Of a stretch of DNA of 35,389 bases, positions 32,806 through 35,389 are shown in pieces; position 1 is the first letter of the stretch, and every line of letters begins with the position of its first letter. Below the pieces are notes generated by a model that worked only from the letters and a program-made list of their open reading frames with translations, ran no database searches and was not told where the DNA came from. Origin of the DNA: Acidobacteriota bacterium (GTDB taxonomy: Bacteria; Acidobacteriota; Terriglobia; UBA7540); contig JAJYLL010000048.1 of NCBI GenBank assembly GCA_021787735.1, positions 1 to 35,389 on the forward strand, given 5' to 3'. The position numbers and the translations under genes are program-made.

Positions 32806-34062
32806 ATGGCAAGCACAAATCCCGCGACGGCAACGGCTGGCACTGAATCGGCAGGGAAACAACCGGCATCCTGGCTGAACCGCAACGTCGTCGCCATGGG
32901 CCTGACCAGCCTGCTTTCCGACGTCAGCCACGAGATGGCCACGGCTGTTCTGCCGGGTTTCCTAACCGCCTTGGGAATTTCGGCGGCGGTGCTTGGCCTG
33001 ATCGAGGGCGTAGCGGACGGCGTCTCCAGCTTCGTCAAGCTGGGGGCCGGGTGGCTTTCCGACCGTGCGGGGCGCCGCAAGCCGATTGCGGTGGGTGGGT
33101 ACTTCATTACCGGAAGTTCCACCGCGCTCATAGCGCTTGCCGCTGGCTGGCCGCTGGTGTTATTTGCGCGCGCCCTGGGATGGTTTGGCAGGGGCATTCG
33201 CGGGCCGGCGCGGAACGCCATTCTGGCCGCCTCGGTCCCGGCGGAATCGCGCGGCAAGGCGTTTGGTTTTGAGCGCGCCGGCGACACGGTCGGAGCTATT
33301 CTTGGCCCTCTGCTCGCCCTGGCGCTGCTGGCATACTTTCATCCCCGCGCCGCCGATCCCTCCGGCCCGTTTCGAACCATTTTCCTTCTTACCCTGGTTC
33401 CCGGCCTCGCCTGCGGACTTGTGTTTGCTTTGCTGGTTCGCGAAAAGGCTGGAGCCGGCACGCCCGCAAGGTTCTTTGCGGCAGTCAGACAATTGCCTAA
33501 GAACTTTCGTCGGCTTCTGGTGGGGGTCGGGGTTTTCGGCATGGGTGATTTTGCCCACACACTGATGATTCTTGCCGCCACGCAGCTCCTTTTGCCTGCG
33601 CATGGGGTAGCGCACGCCGCTGAAATTGCTGCGCTGCTTTATGCGGGCCATAACGTTGTTTATGCCGCGGCATCCTATCCGGTGGGCGCGCTGTCGGACC
33701 GACTTGGCCGTCGAGGCCTGCTGGCGGTGGGGTATCTGGTGGGCGCCCTGACGGCTGTTGGACTTGTTGCAGCGTTCGCGTTGCATTTGGCGACGGTTTC
33801 CTACCTGGCTGTCGTCTTCGCCGTCGGCGGACTTTACATGGCATTCGAGGAAGCCCTGGAAGGAAGCATTACGGCGGATCTGGTTGCTTCCGAAGTACGC
33901 GGAACGGCTTATGGAATGCTGGGCGCAGTCAATGGAGTGGGCGATGTTGCGGCCAGTGTGCTGGTAGGCGGCTTGTGGACGCTGGTCTCCCCCGCCGCTG
34001 CCTTTGCTTATGCCGCCGTTGTCATGCTGGCCGGCGCATTCCTCATCTTCCGTTTGCGATGA
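32806..34062 (+). CDS. Major facilitator superfamily transporter
   Basis: This inner-membrane permease has about 12 membrane segments and 418 residues. It carries an MFS signature loop between helices 2 and 3 (GWLSDRAGRRKPIAVGGY) and its pseudo-repeat in the second half (GALSDRLGRRGLLAVGYL). The N-terminal region SDVSHEMATAVLPGFLTALG is typical of a bacterial MFS group often annotated as drug or sugar permeases; the substrate cannot be told. I chose the ATG at 32806 because GAGGG lies just upstream, rather than the TTG four codons earlier. It lies 94 bp after the coiled-coil gene and might be its own unit. Confidence 0.9.
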   Translation: MASTNPATATAGTESAGKQPASWLNRNVVAMGLTSLLSDVSHEMATAVLPGFLTALGISAAVLGLIEGVADGVSSFVKLGAGWLSDRAGRRKPIAVGGYFITGSSTALIALAAGWPLVLFARALGWFGRGIRGPARNAILAASVPAESRGKAFGFERAGDTVGAILGPLLALALLAYFHPRAADPSGPFRTIFLLTLVPGLACGLVFALLVREKAGAGTPARFFAAVRQLPKNFRRLLVGVGVFGMGDFAHTLMILAATQLLLPAHGVAHAAEIAALLYAGHNVVYAAASYPVGALSDRLGRRGLLAVGYLVGALTAVGLVAAFALHLATVSYLAVVFAVGGLYMAFEEALEGSITADLVASEVRGTAYGMLGAVNGVGDVAASVLVGGLWTLVSPAAAFAYAAVVMLAGAFLIFRLR

Positions 34063-34074
34063 GGCCCCTTTGCC

Positions 34075-34099
34075 GTCATTCTGAGCCCTGCGAAGAATC
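34075..34099. repeat. Dispersed-repeat-like motif after the MFS gene
   Basis: The stretch begins GTCATTCTGAG and ends GCGAAGAATC, resembling a short intergenic motif I know from many environmental bacterial genomes. It occurs once here, so its repeat status comes from recollection, not from this window. Confidence 0.3.
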
Positions 34100-34262
34100 G
34101 CCGCATTGGGAATTGGTGATTGAGTGAATTGCGATTGAGCGATTGGAGGAAAAGAATGCTTCCCGTATCGGCGGGCTCACCCTACCACGCCCGCGCGTTC
34201 TGTGCCGTAAGTTCACAACTTGTGACTGTTTCCCTTCATCCTTCATAATTCAGAATTCATAA

Positions 34263-34445
34263 TTGCCTTCGCCCCCCTATTCGCTACTCCCTACTCCCTA
34301 TTCGCTGTTCGCTGTTTGCTATTCCCCATTTCCTTCTCCCGATTTTGCTTTTCCCCTATTCGCTATTTCCTATTCGCTATTCGCTGCTTGCTATTCGCTA
34401 TTCGCCATTCCCTACTCCCTACTTCCTACTTCCTACTCCCTGCCT
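34263..34445. repeat. Pyrimidine-rich degenerate tandem repeat
   Basis: About 180 bp consist of short degenerate units such as CTATTCG and CTACTCC (for example CTATTCGCTATTCGCT), strongly pyrimidine-biased on the plus strand. Translating it gives repetitive Tyr-Ser-Leu peptides, so I reject it as a gene. The rest of 34063-34552 contains an AT-rich patch (34463-34520) and no recognised gene. Confidence 0.75.
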
Positions 34446-34635
34446 CTAACTTTTTCCTAAATTTCATTGCCTTTAATGCCGATAAGATTTATATATTGGT
34501 ACGTTATATTGCGGTTATCGCCTGCCTCGCAGATTGTTAAGGAAGAAATCATATGACCTGCCAGCGGGGAATTCATGAGCGGCCTTCATACCGTCACACC
34601 GGGCGCCGAGCTTTTGCGCCCCCAAAAAGCCTTTA

Positions 34636-34684
34636 CCCTCTCCGAGGGGAGAGGGTGTCACGACTTGGCGTGACGGGTGAGGGG
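34636..34684 (+). repeat. Double-hairpin repeat, copy A
   Basis: The unit starts with the self-complementary CCCTCTCC-GAGG-GGAGAGGG, continues with a second hairpin GTCACG-ACTTGG-CGTGAC and ends GGGTGAGGGG. Confidence 0.88.
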
Positions 34685-34706
34685 CGTCAGTCGATCAATA
34701 TCTTAG

Positions 34707-34755
34707 CCCTCTCCGAGGGGAGAGGGTGCCCCGCAGCGCCGGGGCTGGTGAGGGG
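34707..34755 (+). repeat. Double-hairpin repeat, copy B (different inner stem)
   Basis: The outer hairpin is identical to copy A, but the inner hairpin is GCCCCG-CAGCGC-CGGGGC. Both arms changed together, so pairing is preserved. It ends GGTGAGGGG. Confidence 0.88.
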
Positions 34756-34816
34756 TCGTGTAAACCAGTTGAATGCCGCGTAGTCCTCGCCGGCATGCAT
34801 GGCTCATCAAACTAAA

Positions 34817-34866
34817 GCCCTCTCCGAGGGGAGAGGGTGTCACGACTTGGCGTGGCGGGTGAGGGG
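34817..34866 (+). repeat. Double-hairpin repeat, copy C (left bracket of the DUF559 gene)
   Basis: It matches copy A except for one A-to-G change that turns a pair of the inner stem (GTCACG / CGTGGC) into a G-U wobble. It ends 11 bp before the GTG start of the DUF559 gene. Confidence 0.88.
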
Positions 34867-34877
34867 TAACTTCAACC

Positions 34878-35243
34878 GTGCGAATCAGCACCCAGCGCGT
34901 TCGCGAGCTGCGCCACGCACAGACGGAAGCCGAAAAGGAGGCCTGGCATTTGCTGCGCGACCGGCGCCTGGGCGTGAAATTCCGTCGCCAGTATCCCATC
35001 GAGAATTACGTTGTCGATTTCTATTGTTGCGAGGCCCGCCTGGCCGTGGAACTGGATGGAGGCGTCCACTCGCAGCCCAGCCAGATCAGGAAGGACGCGG
35101 CGAAGGATGCCTTTCTCAGGAAACTTGGCATTCGCGTCCTCAGGCTGCCGAATGGTTTGGTGACCGAAGACCCGGAGGGTTTTGTGCGTAAGGTGAAAGA
35201 TACGGCAGAAGCGAAGGTGAGGAATGCCTGTGCAGCAAACTGA
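34878..35243 (+). CDS. DUF559 domain protein (Vsr-like endonuclease fold)
   Basis: This small protein (121 aa) has the DUF559 pattern of a PD-(D/E)XK/very-short-patch-repair-like endonuclease: an N-terminal helix TEAEKEAWHLLRDRRLG, KFRRQYPIENYVVDFYC with D47, LAVELDGGVH with E58 and D60, and the final segment LGIRVLRLPNGLV. All the expected acidic residues are present, so it may be an active nuclease. The start is a GTG without an obvious ribosome site. The stop lies right at the right-hand inverted repeat. DUF559 genes often lie between such repeats in other genomes (my recollection), but their function is unknown; a role in repeat propagation is a hypothesis. Confidence 0.85.
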   Translation: MRISTQRVRELRHAQTEAEKEAWHLLRDRRLGVKFRRQYPIENYVVDFYCCEARLAVELDGGVHSQPSQIRKDAAKDAFLRKLGIRVLRLPNGLVTEDPEGFVRKVKDTAEAKVRNACAAN

Positions 35244-35292
35244 CCCCTCACCCGCCGTCGTACCTCCGGCACCCTCTCCCCTCGGAGAGGGC
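35244..35292 (-). repeat. Double-hairpin repeat, inverted copy (right bracket)
   Basis: Read on the minus strand it opens with the same 23 bp as copy C. The inner hairpin is GCCG-GAGGTACGA-CGGC, again different but paired, and the unit ends GGCGGGTGAGGGG. Confidence 0.85.
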
Positions 35293-35348
35293 ATAGGCAA
35301 TTGTTGGGTGGGCGTCGTGCCTCCGGCACCTGCCAATATTTTCTTTTC

Positions 35349-35389
35349 CCTCTCCAAGGGGAGAGGGTGTCACGACTTGGCGTGACGGG
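35349..35389 (+). repeat. Double-hairpin repeat, copy E, cut by the window end
   Basis: CCCTCTCCAAGGGGAGAGGG is followed by the GTCACG-ACTTGG-CGTGAC inner hairpin of copy A; the window stops before the final GTGAGGGG. Between 35293 and 35348 there is a further small palindrome GTGCC-TCC-GGCAC. Confidence 0.85.

Larger units (their letters stand above)
34553..34783 (+). other. Small open frame running into the hairpin repeats
   Basis: An ATG with GGAAG (34541-34545) 7 nt upstream opens a 76-codon frame. After about 26 codons of unique sequence (MTCQRGIHERPSYRHTG at the start) it reads through two copies of the 49-bp repeat. It may be a chance frame or the start of a gene truncated by repeat insertion; no function can be assigned. 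Confidence 0.2.
34817..35292 (+). mobile_element. Candidate DUF559 cassette with terminal inverted repeats
   Basis: The DUF559 gene fills a 476-bp unit whose ends are inverted copies of the double-hairpin repeat (34817-34866 and 35244-35292). The outermost 23 bp are identical at both ends, and the gene comes within 11 bp of the left repeat and touches the right one. The tight bracketing suggests a unit that moves or spreads together; no target-site duplication or transposase was identified, so mobility is inference. Confidence 0.45.

Noticed and set aside
34263-34540. Small proteins encoded by the pyrimidine-rich repeat
   Set aside because: The translation is a repetitive Tyr-Ser-Leu peptide produced by the simple repeat, with no ribosome site.
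34636-34866. CRISPR array
   Set aside because: The copies are few, unevenly spaced, internally palindromic and include an inverted copy; no cas genes are present.
1-35389. tRNA or rRNA genes
   Set aside because: No T-loop-like or rRNA-conserved segments were found on either strand by reading.

Overview
The window looks like a piece of a moderately GC-rich Acidobacteriota chromosome, probably from a metagenome-assembled or soil genome. Pointers to that phylum are inferred from gene content: a fused AroD-AroE enzyme, Tat-exported esterase and sugar-isomerase-like proteins, an S9 dipeptidyl peptidase IV, a TolB-type propeller, secreted phosphodiesterases, a decayed PknB-type kinase, and a CrcB-DUF190 pair behind a fluoride riboswitch. 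No rRNA, tRNA, CRISPR array, prophage or recognisable transposase was seen.

Layout. Positions 0.26-14.2 kb hold a dispersed aromatic amino-acid locus: aroDE, an MscS channel, trpE, then trpG 5 kb later and trpD on the opposite strand another 3 kb on. Between them sit genes unrelated to tryptophan: a PD-(D/E)XK/DUF4268 protein directly abutting trpE, a large Tat esterase, a TIM-barrel/GNAT pair, a gene fossil (GMC oxidoreductase start fused by deletion to the tail of gluconate dehydrogenase subunit 3) and a DPP IV-like peptidase. Positions 14.4-17.1 kb form a sucC-sucD-ndk operon with a good promoter. Positions 17.4-22.1 kb hold a ferredoxin-NADP reductase-like flavoprotein, a beta-carbonic anhydrase, a kinase fossil carrying palindromic repeats, a secreted propeller protein and a zinc-finger/PP2C phosphatase fusion.

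Positions 22.2-31.0 kb are all on the minus strand: two secreted or cytosolic phosphodiesterases of the alkaline-phosphatase superfamily, a HExxH protein, and a two-gene block (about 24.4-28.9 kb) that is damaged in two places. There is an in-frame TGA near the start of a large secreted protein with a lysozyme-like C-terminus, and a poly-G frameshift in its partner. A 52-bp near-perfect direct repeat flanks this block, and one copy is the 3' end of the HExxH gene, so the block resembles an inserted island.

Positions 31.3-34.1 kb hold a fluoride riboswitch with its terminator, crcB, a DUF190 gene, a coiled-coil protein and an MFS transporter. The last 1.3 kb is repeat territory: a pyrimidine-rich degenerate repeat, then several copies of a about 49-bp double-hairpin repeat. 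Two inverted copies of that repeat tightly bracket a DUF559 endonuclease-like gene. The variable inner hairpin differs between copies but stays base-paired, so I regard this as the most interesting structure in the window.
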